Shown here one piece after another: positions 1 through 8,674 of a stretch of 64,000 bases of DNA (position 1 is its first letter; each line of letters begins with the position of its first letter). The translations under genes and the position numbers were made by a program. Source of the DNA: JAJFGI01 sp036397065 (GTDB lineage Bacteria; Pseudomonadota; Alphaproteobacteria; Kiloniellales; J153); assembly GCA_036397065.1 (NCBI GenBank), contig DASWJP010000004.1, positions 39,192 to 103,191 on the forward strand. The letters run 5' to 3'. The notes beneath the pieces are model-generated. The model searched no databases and had not been told where the DNA came from. It was given only the letters and a program-made list of their open reading frames with translations.

Positions 1-1044
1 GCCGGTGCGGCAGCACCCGATGGGGCCGGGCACGGCGTTCTGGATACGGAATTTCCGGTCGAATCGAAATTCGACCATCTGCCGGGTCTGGCCACCCCGC
101 CCGGTGCGGCGGCGTTCCTGTCGGTGCAGGAGGGCTGCGACAAGTTCTGCACCTTCTGTGTCGTCCCCTATACCCGCGGCGCCGAGTATTCCCGCCCGGC
201 CGCGGACGTGGTGGCCGAGGCGGAGCGCCTGTGCGCCGCCGGGGCGGTCGAAATCACCCTGCTGGGGCAGAACGTGAATGCCTATCACGGTGACGCGCCC
301 GGCGGCGATGGCACGCCGACATGGGGCCTGGGGCGCCTGATCCGCCGCCTGGCGGAGATCCCTTCGCTGCGGCGGTTGCGCTATACCACCTCCCATCCGC
401 GGGATCTGGATCAGGAGCTGATCGAAACGCACGCCGATGTGGCCAAGCTGATGCCGTTCCTGCATCTGCCGGTGCAATCGGGTTCCGATGCCATCCTCAA
501 GGCGATGAACCGCGGCCACATCGCGGATGACTACCGGCGCACGGTCGATCGACTGCGCCGCGCCGCGCCGGACACGGCACTTTCCTCGGATTTCATCGTC
601 GGCTTTCCGGGCGAAAGCGAGGCCGACTTTGCCGCCACCTTGCGCCTGGTCAGCGAGATCGGCTACGCCCAAGCCTATACCTTCATGTACAGTCCGCGCC
701 CCGGCACACCGGCCGCCGCCCTGCCGGCCCAGGTGCCGGATGCGGTCAAGGCGGAACGCCTGGCCATGCTGCAGGCGTGCATCGCCGACCAGCAGATGGC
801 CTTCAATCGGACGTGCGTCGGCCGCACCCTGCCGGTGCTGCTGCAGCGGCGCGGCCGCAAGCCGGGCCAGCTCATCGGCCGCAGCCCGTACATGCAATCG
901 GTGCACGTGGCCGCCGGTTCTGCGGCGTTCGATCGCATTGCCGAGGTACGCATCGTCAGCGCCGGCCCGAACAGCCTGGCCGGCGAGCTGGCCGCAGGGC
1001 CGGCGCGTGCCAGCCACCGGCCCTTGGCGGAGGCCCAGGCATGA
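1..1044 (+). CDS. miaB: tRNA-2-methylthio-N6-dimethylallyladenosine synthase MiaB (5' end outside window)
   Basis: Radical-SAM methylthiotransferase that adds a methylthio group to i6A37 of tRNAs reading UNN codons. The frame is open from base 1, so the N-terminal cluster domain lies mostly upstream. The radical-SAM motif CDKFCTFC (CxxxCxxC) is encoded at bases 136-159, preceded by the conserved FPVE..KFDHLP stretch and followed by VVPYTRG. Later family blocks are visible, including LLGQNVNAY, HLPVQSGSD and SSDFIVGFPGE, and the C-terminal part fits a TRAM RNA-binding domain. The stop overlaps the start of phoH (ATGA), suggesting translational coupling in the miaB-phoH-ybeY-corC-lnt operon, which keeps the E. 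coli order. Confidence 0.96.
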   Translation, partial: AGAAAPDGAGHGVLDTEFPVESKFDHLPGLATPPGAAAFLSVQEGCDKFCTFCVVPYTRGAEYSRPAADVVAEAERLCAAGAVEITLLGQNVNAYHGDAPGGDGTPTWGLGRLIRRLAEIPSLRRLRYTTSHPRDLDQELIETHADVAKLMPFLHLPVQSGSDAILKAMNRGHIADDYRRTVDRLRRAAPDTALSSDFIVGFPGESEADFAATLRLVSEIGYAQAYTFMYSPRPGTPAAALPAQVPDAVKAERLAMLQACIADQQMAFNRTCVGRTLPVLLQRRGRKPGQLIGRSPYMQSVHVAAGSAAFDRIAEVRIVSAGPNSLAGELAAGPARASHRPLAEAQA

Positions 1045-2096
1045 GCCCGCCCAACAAGCGCGGCGCCCCGGCCAAAGCTGCTCCCAAGGCCCCCCCCAAG
1101 GCCACCCCCAAGGCGGCTCCAGCGGCGCTGCTGCAATTCGACGATAACAGCCTGTTGTCTCTACTCTACGGCGAGCATGACCAGCATCTCGTCCGCCTCG
1201 AACAGCGCCTCGGCGTGCGTTTGGCGGCGCGTGGCAACCGGCTGACCATCTCCGGCCCGGCCGAGGCCGCGGGCATCGCCGAATTGGCCCTCAATGCCCT
1301 CTACGACCGATTGCGCAAGAAGCTGGAGGTCGGCGCGGCGGAGGTGGATGCGGCCATACGCCTGGCGCAAGGCCCGTTGGGCGCTGGCAACGGCGTGGCC
1401 GATCTGCAGGCCGACGACGTGACCATTCGCACGCGCAAGCGGTACATCTCGCCCCGGTCGCCCAATCAGGCGGCCTATCTGCGGGCCCTGCGCAGCCACG
1501 AGCTGGTCTTTGCCGTCGGCCCGGCGGGGACCGGCAAAACCTATTTGGCGGTGGCCATGGCGGTCTCCCTGCTGACCGAAGGCAAGGTCGACCGGATCAT
1601 TTTGTCGCGCCCGGCGGTCGAGGCGGGCGAACACCTCGGCTTCCTGCCCGGCGACTTGCGCGAGAAGGTGGACCCCTACCTGCGGCCGCTCTACGATGCC
1701 CTCTACGACATGCTGCCCGCCGAACAGGTCGTCAGCCGGCTGGCCAACGGCGAGATCGAAGTGGCACCCCTGGCCTTCATGCGCGGGCGCACGCTCAGCA
1801 ACGCCTTTGTCATTCTGGACGAGGCGCAGAACTCGACGCCGGTGCAGATGAAGATGTTTCTAACCCGTTTGGGCGAAAACAGCCGGATGGCCGTCACCGG
1901 CGATCTCTCCCAGGTCGATCTGCCCTCGGGCCAACTGTCCGGCCTGCGCGATGCGGTCGATCTGCTGGCCGACATGGACACGGTCGCCCTGGTGCAATTC
2001 ACCAACGCCGACGTGATGCGCCATTCCCTGGTCACCCGCATTGTGCGCGCCTATGAAGCCCGCGACAGCGGCGGCAAGGATAAGCCGCGGCCATGA
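1041..2096 (+). CDS. phoH: PhoH family ATPase (YbeZ)
   Basis: PhoH-like P-loop ATPase, 351 aa, the YbeZ partner of YbeY in RNA metabolism. The ATG at 1041 overlaps the miaB stop; an upstream open extension in the same frame lies inside miaB and is not needed. The N-terminus is a low-complexity Ala/Pro/Lys stretch (residues 5-30). A KH-like region follows, then Walker A GPAGTGKT near residue 160 and Walker B ILDEAQN near residue 258. The exact RNA substrate is not settled for the family. Placement next to ybeY supports the YbeZ identity over other PhoH proteins. Confidence 0.93.
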   Translation: MSPPNKRGAPAKAAPKAPPKATPKAAPAALLQFDDNSLLSLLYGEHDQHLVRLEQRLGVRLAARGNRLTISGPAEAAGIAELALNALYDRLRKKLEVGAAEVDAAIRLAQGPLGAGNGVADLQADDVTIRTRKRYISPRSPNQAAYLRALRSHELVFAVGPAGTGKTYLAVAMAVSLLTEGKVDRIILSRPAVEAGEHLGFLPGDLREKVDPYLRPLYDALYDMLPAEQVVSRLANGEIEVAPLAFMRGRTLSNAFVILDEAQNSTPVQMKMFLTRLGENSRMAVTGDLSQVDLPSGQLSGLRDAVDLLADMDTVALVQFTNADVMRHSLVTRIVRAYEARDSGGKDKPRP

Positions 2097-2716
2097 TGAT
2101 CTTGGAGCACGCCGCACCGGACACCGGAGGCCGGGAGGGGCTGAAGGATATGGACGAGGATCCCGACAGTACCCGCTGTGCGACACACCGGATAACGATT
2201 TCTGTGGATGTGCCTGCCGCCGGCTGGCGCCGCGCCATCCCGGGAATCGATGCCACGGTGCGCGAGGTTGCCACGGCTGCTCTGCGTGCTGGCGCGGGCG
2301 ACTTCGCGGCGCCGGAGGGGATCGAGCTCAGCGTGGTGCTGGCCGACGATGCCGTGGTGCGGGCGCTCAACCGCGACTACCGCGGCCGCGATGCGCCGAC
2401 CAATGTGCTGGCCTTCCCGCAGTCTGATGCACCCGGGGAATTATCACCGGAGGGGCCGGTCCTGCTCGGCGATGTGGTGCTGGCGCTCGAGACCGTGCGC
2501 CGGGAGGCCGTAGCCCAAGGCAAAAGCGCTATCGATCATGCGAGCCATTTGGTGGTGCACGGCATCCTGCATCTGCTTGGCTTCGACCATCATGTGGACG
2601 CCGATGCCGCCGACATGGAGCGGCGCGAGATCGCCATTCTCGCCGGCCTCGGCATCGCCGATCCTTACGCCGGCGACACGGCCCCGGTGACGCCGGCGGG
2701 CGGGGCGGGCTCATGA
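2093..2716 (+). CDS. ybeY: Endoribonuclease YbeY (rRNA maturation factor)
   Basis: Single-strand endoribonuclease involved in 16S rRNA 3' maturation and 70S quality control. The zinc-binding signature HGILHLLGFDHH lies near residues 154-165, with the third ligand His in the HxxxxxH arrangement. The region reading FPQSDAP, then LLGDVVLA is typical of the family. The ATG at 2093 overlaps the phoH stop, giving 207 aa. That is long for the family: homology only begins near ITISVDVP (about residue 34), so ATG 2150 is a plausible alternative start. Operon neighbours phoH and corC match E. coli ybeZ-ybeY-ybeX. Confidence 0.93.
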   Translation: MMILEHAAPDTGGREGLKDMDEDPDSTRCATHRITISVDVPAAGWRRAIPGIDATVREVATAALRAGAGDFAAPEGIELSVVLADDAVVRALNRDYRGRDAPTNVLAFPQSDAPGELSPEGPVLLGDVVLALETVRREAVAQGKSAIDHASHLVVHGILHLLGFDHHVDADAADMERREIAILAGLGIADPYAGDTAPVTPAGGAGS

Positions 2717-3636
2717 GCGAAACCTCGAAAAACAATGGACCGGCAGCCGGTTCGGGAAATCCGCCGCGGTTGGGATTGTGGCAGCGTTTGCGCACCCGCG
2801 TGCTGGGCCGCAACGGCGATTCGTCCCTGCGCGATTCCCTCGAGGCCTTCATCGGCGAGATCGAAGAGACGGTCCCCGACGATGCCCCGGCGTCGCCCAT
2901 CAGCGGCCACGAGCGGGTCCTCCTCGGGAATATTCTCAAGCTTCGCCACCTGACCGCCTACGACGTGATGGTGCCGCGCGCGGATATCGTCTCGATGCAC
3001 ATCAAGTCGGGGATCGACGAGCTGCTGGCGGTGATGAGCGAGGCGGGGCATTCGCGTTTTCCCATCTACCGCGAAAGCCTGGATGACGTGATCGGCATCG
3101 TCCACATCAAGGACGTGCTGAAATACGCCAAGACCAAGGAAAATTTCGACCTGGCGAAGATCGTGCGCACGGTGCTCATCGCGGCGCCGTCCATGCGGGT
3201 CCTCGACCTGCTTTTGGAAATGCGCCTGTCGCGGGTGCACATGGCCCTGGTGGTGGACGAGTTCGGCGGCATCGACGGGCTGGTGACCATCGAGGATCTG
3301 GTCGAGGAGATCGTCGGCGAGATCGAGGACGAGCACGACGTCGCCGAAGGACCGAAGCTGATCGAGCGCCCGGACGGCGCCGTGATCGCCGATGCCCGGG
3401 CCACCATCGAGGAATTCGAGGCCCTGGCCGGGCCGGTGCTTGCCGACGAGGAGCGGGATGAGGATATCGATACCCTCGGCGGCCTGGTCTTCTATCTGGC
3501 CGACCGGGTGCCGACCCGCGGCGAATTGATCCTGCATCCGGCCAGCGGCATCAGCTTCGAGGTGATGGAGGCCGATCCGCGCCGGGTCAAGCGCCTGCGG
3601 GTGCGCAATCTGCCGCGCAAAATCGGCGGCGCGTGA
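2713..3636 (+). CDS. corC: CorC/HlyC family CBS-domain protein (YbeX)
   Basis: Cytosolic protein of 307 aa with paired CBS domains (about residues 80-205) followed by a CorC_HlyC domain (about 215-300). The first CBS region begins at the LTAYDVMVPRADI motif. No membrane segment is seen, so this is the soluble CorC/YbeX type and not the membrane-anchored HlyC/CorC transporter. E. coli YbeX has been linked to magnesium/cobalt efflux and more recently to ribosome metabolism; its molecular role is unsettled. The ATG overlaps the ybeY stop, and its own stop overlaps the GTG of lnt. Confidence 0.92.
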   Translation: MSETSKNNGPAAGSGNPPRLGLWQRLRTRVLGRNGDSSLRDSLEAFIGEIEETVPDDAPASPISGHERVLLGNILKLRHLTAYDVMVPRADIVSMHIKSGIDELLAVMSEAGHSRFPIYRESLDDVIGIVHIKDVLKYAKTKENFDLAKIVRTVLIAAPSMRVLDLLLEMRLSRVHMALVVDEFGGIDGLVTIEDLVEEIVGEIEDEHDVAEGPKLIERPDGAVIADARATIEEFEALAGPVLADEERDEDIDTLGGLVFYLADRVPTRGELILHPASGISFEVMEADPRRVKRLRVRNLPRKIGGA

Positions 3637-5234
3637 CCGTGGCGCCGGGGACAGCCGCCCCGGTGGGCGGTTCATCGCGTCTGGCGGCGTGCGCCCGGGC
3701 GATGGCGGGTTGGCGCGGCTGGCGCCGGCACGGGGCTGCCGCCCTGTGCGGCGTGGCCGCGGCGGCGGCCCTGCCGCCCCTGCATCTGATCCCGTTTCTT
3801 CTGATCGCCTTCACCGGCCTGGTCTGGTTGCTTGACGGTATTGAGGCAGGCGCGGCCGGGCGGCGCCAGGCGGCGCTGATCGGTTGGAGTTTCGGCTTCG
3901 GCCACATGGCGGCCGGGCTCTATTGGGTCGGCATCGCCTTCCTGGTGGATGCGCCGCGCTTTGGTGTGATCATGCCCTTCGCCATCGCCGGTTTGGCGGC
4001 GGGGATGGCCATTTTTCCGGCCTTGGCGGTCTGGACCACCGCGGCGATCGGCGGCCGTGGACCGGCGCGGGTGGTGGCGCTCGCCACTGCTTGGATGATC
4101 GCGGAATGGGTGCGGTCCTGGCTGTTGACCGGCTTTCCCTGGAATCTCTTGGGCACGGTGTGGAGCTTTTCGCCGGAGATGCTGCAACTGGCCGCGGCGA
4201 CCGGGGTCTGGGGCCTCTCCTGGCTGACGGTTTTGGCCGCCGCGGCACCGGCGTTGCTGGTCGCGCGCGGTGGCGGCGGCCGGATCGTGGGCCTGATGTT
4301 TCTGCTGCTGCCCGCCTTGGCCTGGGCCGGCGGGGCGGTCCGCCTGGATGCGGCACCGCCGGCCGACACGGCGGTGGTGCCCGATGTGCGTCTGCGCCTG
4401 GTGCAGGCCAGCATCCCGCAATCCCTGAAATGGGTGCCCGAGTTGCGCCGCCGTCACGTGGACGAACAAATGCGGCTGTCGCAGCAGCCGGCTGCGGCAC
4501 CGGTTACCCACGTGATCTGGCCGGAAACGGCGGTTCCCTTCCTGCTGGATCAGGATCCCGATCTGCGCCGCATCCTGACGGCGGTCATCCCGCCGGGCGG
4601 CCTGCTGATCACCGGCGCGCCGCGGGCAAGCGAAAACGGCGCCGACAGCCGTTTGTGGAACAGCCTGCAGGCCATCGAGTCCCGCGGCGATATCGTTGCC
4701 ACCTATGACAAGCATCATTTGGTGCCTTTCGGGGAATACACGCCCTGGCGGTGGCTGCTGGGGGCGATGAAATTGACCGTTGGATCGACGGACTTCAGCG
4801 CCGGGCCGGGCCCCGTCACCTTGCCTTTGCCCGGGTTGCCGGCGGCCAGCCCGTTGATCTGCTATGAGGTGATTTTCCCGGGTCAGGTTGTTGCCGCCGG
4901 CGTGCGGCCCGGCTGGCTGCTCAATGTCACCAATGACAGCTGGTTCGGCCTCAGCTCCGGCCCCTACCAGCATTTCGCCGCCGCCCGCCTGCGGGCTGTG
5001 GAAGAAGGCCTGCCATTGATCCGGGCGGCCAGTTCGGGTATTTCCGCCGTCGTGGATCCCTATGGCCGCATCGCCGGGCACCTCGGCCTCAACCGGATCG
5101 GGGTGCTGGATGCGGCCCTGCCCTTGCCCATACCCCGAGGAACCCTGTATGCACGGCTGGGCAACTGGGTGATTCTTTTCCTCACACTCGCCCCCCTCGC
5201 CTTTACTTTGATATTGCGTAGATTTTTCCGATAA
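3633..5234 (+). CDS. lnt: Apolipoprotein N-acyltransferase Lnt
   Basis: Inner-membrane enzyme that adds the third acyl chain to lipoproteins. At 533 aa it is of normal length, with several hydrophobic N-terminal segments (about residues 30-235) and a C-terminal nitrilase-like periplasmic domain. The Glu-Lys-Cys triad is visible: Glu in WPETAVPF (about 297), Lys in YDKHHLVPFGEY (about 359) and Cys in LICYEVIFPG (about 410). A final hydrophobic helix is present (about 508-525). The GTG start overlaps the corC stop. Last gene of the miaB-lnt operon. Confidence 0.95.
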   Translation: MTVAPGTAAPVGGSSRLAACARAMAGWRGWRRHGAAALCGVAAAAALPPLHLIPFLLIAFTGLVWLLDGIEAGAAGRRQAALIGWSFGFGHMAAGLYWVGIAFLVDAPRFGVIMPFAIAGLAAGMAIFPALAVWTTAAIGGRGPARVVALATAWMIAEWVRSWLLTGFPWNLLGTVWSFSPEMLQLAAATGVWGLSWLTVLAAAAPALLVARGGGGRIVGLMFLLLPALAWAGGAVRLDAAPPADTAVVPDVRLRLVQASIPQSLKWVPELRRRHVDEQMRLSQQPAAAPVTHVIWPETAVPFLLDQDPDLRRILTAVIPPGGLLITGAPRASENGADSRLWNSLQAIESRGDIVATYDKHHLVPFGEYTPWRWLLGAMKLTVGSTDFSAGPGPVTLPLPGLPAASPLICYEVIFPGQVVAAGVRPGWLLNVTNDSWFGLSSGPYQHFAAARLRAVEEGLPLIRAASSGISAVVDPYGRIAGHLGLNRIGVLDAALPLPIPRGTLYARLGNWVILFLTLAPLAFTLILRRFFR

Positions 5235-5338
5235 GCTATTAACGCTTTGGGGCCTGTACGTAATTCGCGTTGACGTCATGCAGAGGTATGTTTACGTATC
5301 TCTGCAAACGGGAGAGTTGTGTGAAGGAATCTGCAACC

Positions 5339-5800
5339 ATGAGTCGTAGGGGCGACGCGGCGTACGGGCGCGGCACGGGCAAGCCCAATCCCATTGATAT
5401 TCATGTCGGAGCCCGTGTGCGGCTGCGCCGGACACTGCTCGGCATGAGCCAGGAAAAATTGGGCGAGGCGATCGGCCTGACCTTCCAGCAGGTGCAGAAG
5501 TACGAACGGGGCGCCAATCGGATCGGCTCCAGCCGGCTGTACGACCTGTCCCGCGTTCTCGATGTGCCGGTCGGCTTCTTTTTCGAGGATATGCCCTCGG
5601 GTGTTGCCGCCAATTCGCCGGCCCAGCGCCGCGGCATAGCCGAGGAGCAGGCAAGCTATGAACGCGATCCCCTGGCCAAGCGGGAGACCCTGGAACTGGT
5701 GCGGGCCTATTACAAGATTGCCGATCCGGCGTTGCGCAAACGCCTGTTCGAAATGACCAAGGCCCTGGGCGCCACGTCGCTCAAGGAAGACGAGATCTAG
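5339..5800 (+). CDS. XRE-family helix-turn-helix regulator
   Basis: DNA-binding protein of 153 aa with an N-terminal lambda-repressor/XRE HTH (about residues 20-75: VGARVRLRRTLLGMSQEKL, LTFQQVQKYERGANRI). The C-terminal half has no recognised effector domain but ends in a charged helix containing LVRAYYKIADPALRKRLFE. The start was placed at ATG 5339 because GAAGGA lies just upstream at suitable spacing; an in-frame GTG at 5321 and TTG at 5270 are alternatives. It lies between lnt and metK, an arrangement I recall from related alphaproteobacteria. Its target is unknown; the structured leader just downstream, before metK, is an obvious place to look. Confidence 0.85.
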   Translation: MSRRGDAAYGRGTGKPNPIDIHVGARVRLRRTLLGMSQEKLGEAIGLTFQQVQKYERGANRIGSSRLYDLSRVLDVPVGFFFEDMPSGVAANSPAQRRGIAEEQASYERDPLAKRETLELVRAYYKIADPALRKRLFEMTKALGATSLKEDEI

Positions 5801-5813
5801 ATCCGGCGCGCCG

Positions 5814-5866
5814 ATAGACCCCGGCCGGGGCAATCCCGGGGACAATCTCCTTGACGGTCTATTTTT
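5814..5866 (+). terminator. Terminator-like hairpin 1 between the XRE gene and metK
   Basis: ATAGACC (5814-5820) pairs perfectly with GGTCTAT (5856-5862) and is followed by a T5 run (5862-5866). Inside it a smaller hairpin, CCGGG/CCCGG (5825-5829 with 5835-5839), can form. This may end the XRE transcript or be part of the metK leader. Confidence 0.6.
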
Positions 5867-5884
5867 GAACGCTACAACATCGGG

Positions 5885-5913
5885 CGCGGCTGGGTCTGCC
5901 CAGCCGCGTTTTT
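5885..5913 (+). terminator. Rho-independent terminator (hairpin 2) before metK
   Basis: A perfect 10-bp stem (CGCGGCTGGG at 5885-5894 with CCCAGCCGCG at 5899-5908), TCTG loop and T5 run (5909-5913). It lies 61 bases before the metK GTG. Either it terminates the XRE transcript or it attenuates metK. Confidence 0.8.
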
Positions 5914-5974
5914 CGCGTGACCGCCGCGAAGCCCAAGATCATTTGGGCCTAAGTTCATTTGGGGGGAGCCGAGA

Positions 5975-7147
<1,173 letters not shown>

Positions 7148-7153
7148 GGCGCC

Positions 7154-7897
7154 ATGGCGCGGCGCCGCCCAGCCGCCGCCCGGCCCGCGGGCGAGGCCGC
7201 CCCGCGCCGCCCGTTTCACGGCCGCCGGCACGGCCGCCGCCTGCGCGCCGGGCAACGCCGCTTGCTCGAGGATCTGCTGCCGCGGCTCGCGGTCACCCTG
7301 CCACCCGGCGGCGGCCTCGATCCATCCACCCTGTTTGCCCGGCCCGTGTCTGGTCGGCGGCCCATTTGGCTGGAGATTGGCTTCGGCGCCGGCGAACACC
7401 TGGCCTGGCAGGCAAGCGCCCACCCGGAGGTGGGCCTGCTCGGGGCGGAGGTCTTCGTCAACGGCATCGCCCAGCTGTTGCGCCTTATCGACGCCGGTGG
7501 TCTGTCTAACGTGCGCCTCTACCAGGACGATGCCCGCGATTTGCTGGCGGCCCTGCCGGCGGCCTCCATCGACCGGGTGTTCATTCTTTTTCCCGACCCC
7601 TGGCCCAAGGCGCGGCATCAAAAGCGCCGGCTGATACAGGCGGAGACCGTGGGCCATCTGGCGCGGATCATGACCGACGGTGCCGAGTTGCGCCTGGCCA
7701 CCGACGATCCGGCCTATGCCCGCTGGATGCTGGAGGTGCTGGTCGGCCACCCGGATTTTTCCTGGCTGGCGGAGGGGCCCGGTGACTGGCGCCGCCGCCC
7801 CGCCGACTGGCCGACCACCCGCTACCAGGCCAAGGCGGAGGCTGCCGGCCGTCCCCCGGTCTATCTGCGGTTCGCCCGCGGCCACCGATCCGGGTGA
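7154..7897 (+). CDS. trmB: tRNA (guanine-N7-)-methyltransferase TrmB
   Basis: SAM-dependent methyltransferase that forms m7G46 in tRNA. 247 aa. The basic N-terminus (Arg/Ala/Pro-rich, about residues 1-35) is followed by the SAM-binding loop WLEIGFGAGEHL (about 73-84). The family signature LFPDPWPKARHQKRRLI is near residues 140-157. It starts six bases after metK, so the SAM-making and a SAM-using gene are probably co-transcribed. It is the last gene before the rimP leader. Confidence 0.94.
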   Translation: MARRRPAAARPAGEAAPRRPFHGRRHGRRLRAGQRRLLEDLLPRLAVTLPPGGGLDPSTLFARPVSGRRPIWLEIGFGAGEHLAWQASAHPEVGLLGAEVFVNGIAQLLRLIDAGGLSNVRLYQDDARDLLAALPAASIDRVFILFPDPWPKARHQKRRLIQAETVGHLARIMTDGAELRLATDDPAYARWMLEVLVGHPDFSWLAEGPGDWRRRPADWPTTRYQAKAEAAGRPPVYLRFARGHRSG

Positions 7898-7950
7898 CAA
7901 CGGCCCGGGTGATGGGCGGAGGTGGGTGAATGCGGGGAGAAAGCCCTTGC

Positions 7951-8061
7951 GGTGGGCCGCCCGCGGGCGCTAAATTGGCCCACCAAAATAAGGTGACACG
8001 AATCACTGCGATATAGTTCGTGTCAGGTCACCGAAACGGTGGGCCTCCGGCCCACTTTTTT
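7951..8061 (+). promoter_or_regulatory. Attenuator-like leader of the rimP-nusA operon
   Basis: Three copies of one pairing unit allow exclusive folds. GGTGGGCC (7951-7958) can pair with GGCCCACC (7977-7984). The same GGCCCACC can instead pair with GGTGGGCC (8038-8045). GTGGGCC (8039-8045) can pair with GGCCCAC (8049-8055), followed by T6 (8056-8061) as an intrinsic terminator. Between them sits an independent hairpin, GACACGAA/TTCGTGTC (7995-8002 with 8017-8024), which GGT/ACC (7992-7994, 8030-8032) can extend. This is the layout of an anti-antiterminator, antiterminator and terminator. I do not recognise it as a named riboswitch. Confidence 0.6.
8039..8061 (+). terminator. Intrinsic terminator upstream of rimP
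   Basis: A 7-bp stem GTGGGCC/GGCCCAC with a TCC loop, followed by TTTTTT. It ends 22 bases before the rimP ATG, so it would stop transcription before the rimP-nusA-infB operon unless it is prevented from folding. It may also simply terminate metK-trmB. Confidence 0.82.
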
Positions 8062-8083
8062 ATTTTGCGGCCTTGCCTAGATC

Positions 8084-8671
8084 ATGGGTACGCAACGGAG
8101 AGACGGCATTTTGCCCGAAGCCAGCGAAGCGGTCGCGCCGGTTCGCGCCCAGCGCGGCGCGGGCAGAGCGGCGATCATCGAGCAGCTCATCGCGCCGAGC
8201 GCGGCGGCGATGGGTTTCGCTATCGTCCGCGTGATGCTGTCCGGCAATCGCCGGGCGCGGCTGCAGATCATGGCCGAACGCGCCGACGGCAGCGGCATGA
8301 ACGTGGATGACTGTGCCCGTTTGAGCCGCGCCGTCAGCGCCATCCTCGATGTGGAAGACCCGATCGCCGGCCCGTACGAGCTGGAAGTCGGCTCCCCGGG
8401 CATCGACCGGCCCTTGACCCGGTTGGCGGATTTCGACCGCTTCGCCGGCTCCACGGCCAAGCTCGAGTCGGTGGCCACCGCCGCCGATGGCCGCCGCCGC
8501 TGGATCGGCCGCTTGCTTGGCCTGGACGGCGACCGGGTGCGCCTGGCCACCGACGACGGCGAGGTGGCGATCCCCTTCGCCGACGTGGCCAAGGCCAAGC
8601 TGGTGCTCACCGACGAGTTGATCGCCGCCGCGCAAAAAGGGCGGTATCCTGCACAACAAAAGACCGAGTAA
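8084..8671 (+). CDS. rimP: Ribosome maturation factor RimP
   Basis: Assembly factor for the 30S subunit. 195 aa. The family core reads IIEQLIAPSAAAMGFAIVRV, then VDDCARLSRAVSAILDVEDPI and YELEVGSPGIDRPLT (about residues 100-112). An extended, basic N-terminus of roughly 25 residues precedes the core. The ATG at 8084 has no clear Shine-Dalgarno sequence and lies just after the terminator. First gene of the rimP-nusA-ylxR-infB-rbfA-truB-rpsO-pnp series; nusA starts three bases after the stop. Confidence 0.94.
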   Translation: MGTQRRDGILPEASEAVAPVRAQRGAGRAAIIEQLIAPSAAAMGFAIVRVMLSGNRRARLQIMAERADGSGMNVDDCARLSRAVSAILDVEDPIAGPYELEVGSPGIDRPLTRLADFDRFAGSTAKLESVATAADGRRRWIGRLLGLDGDRVRLATDDGEVAIPFADVAKAKLVLTDELIAAAQKGRYPAQQKTE

Positions 8672-8674
8672 CCG

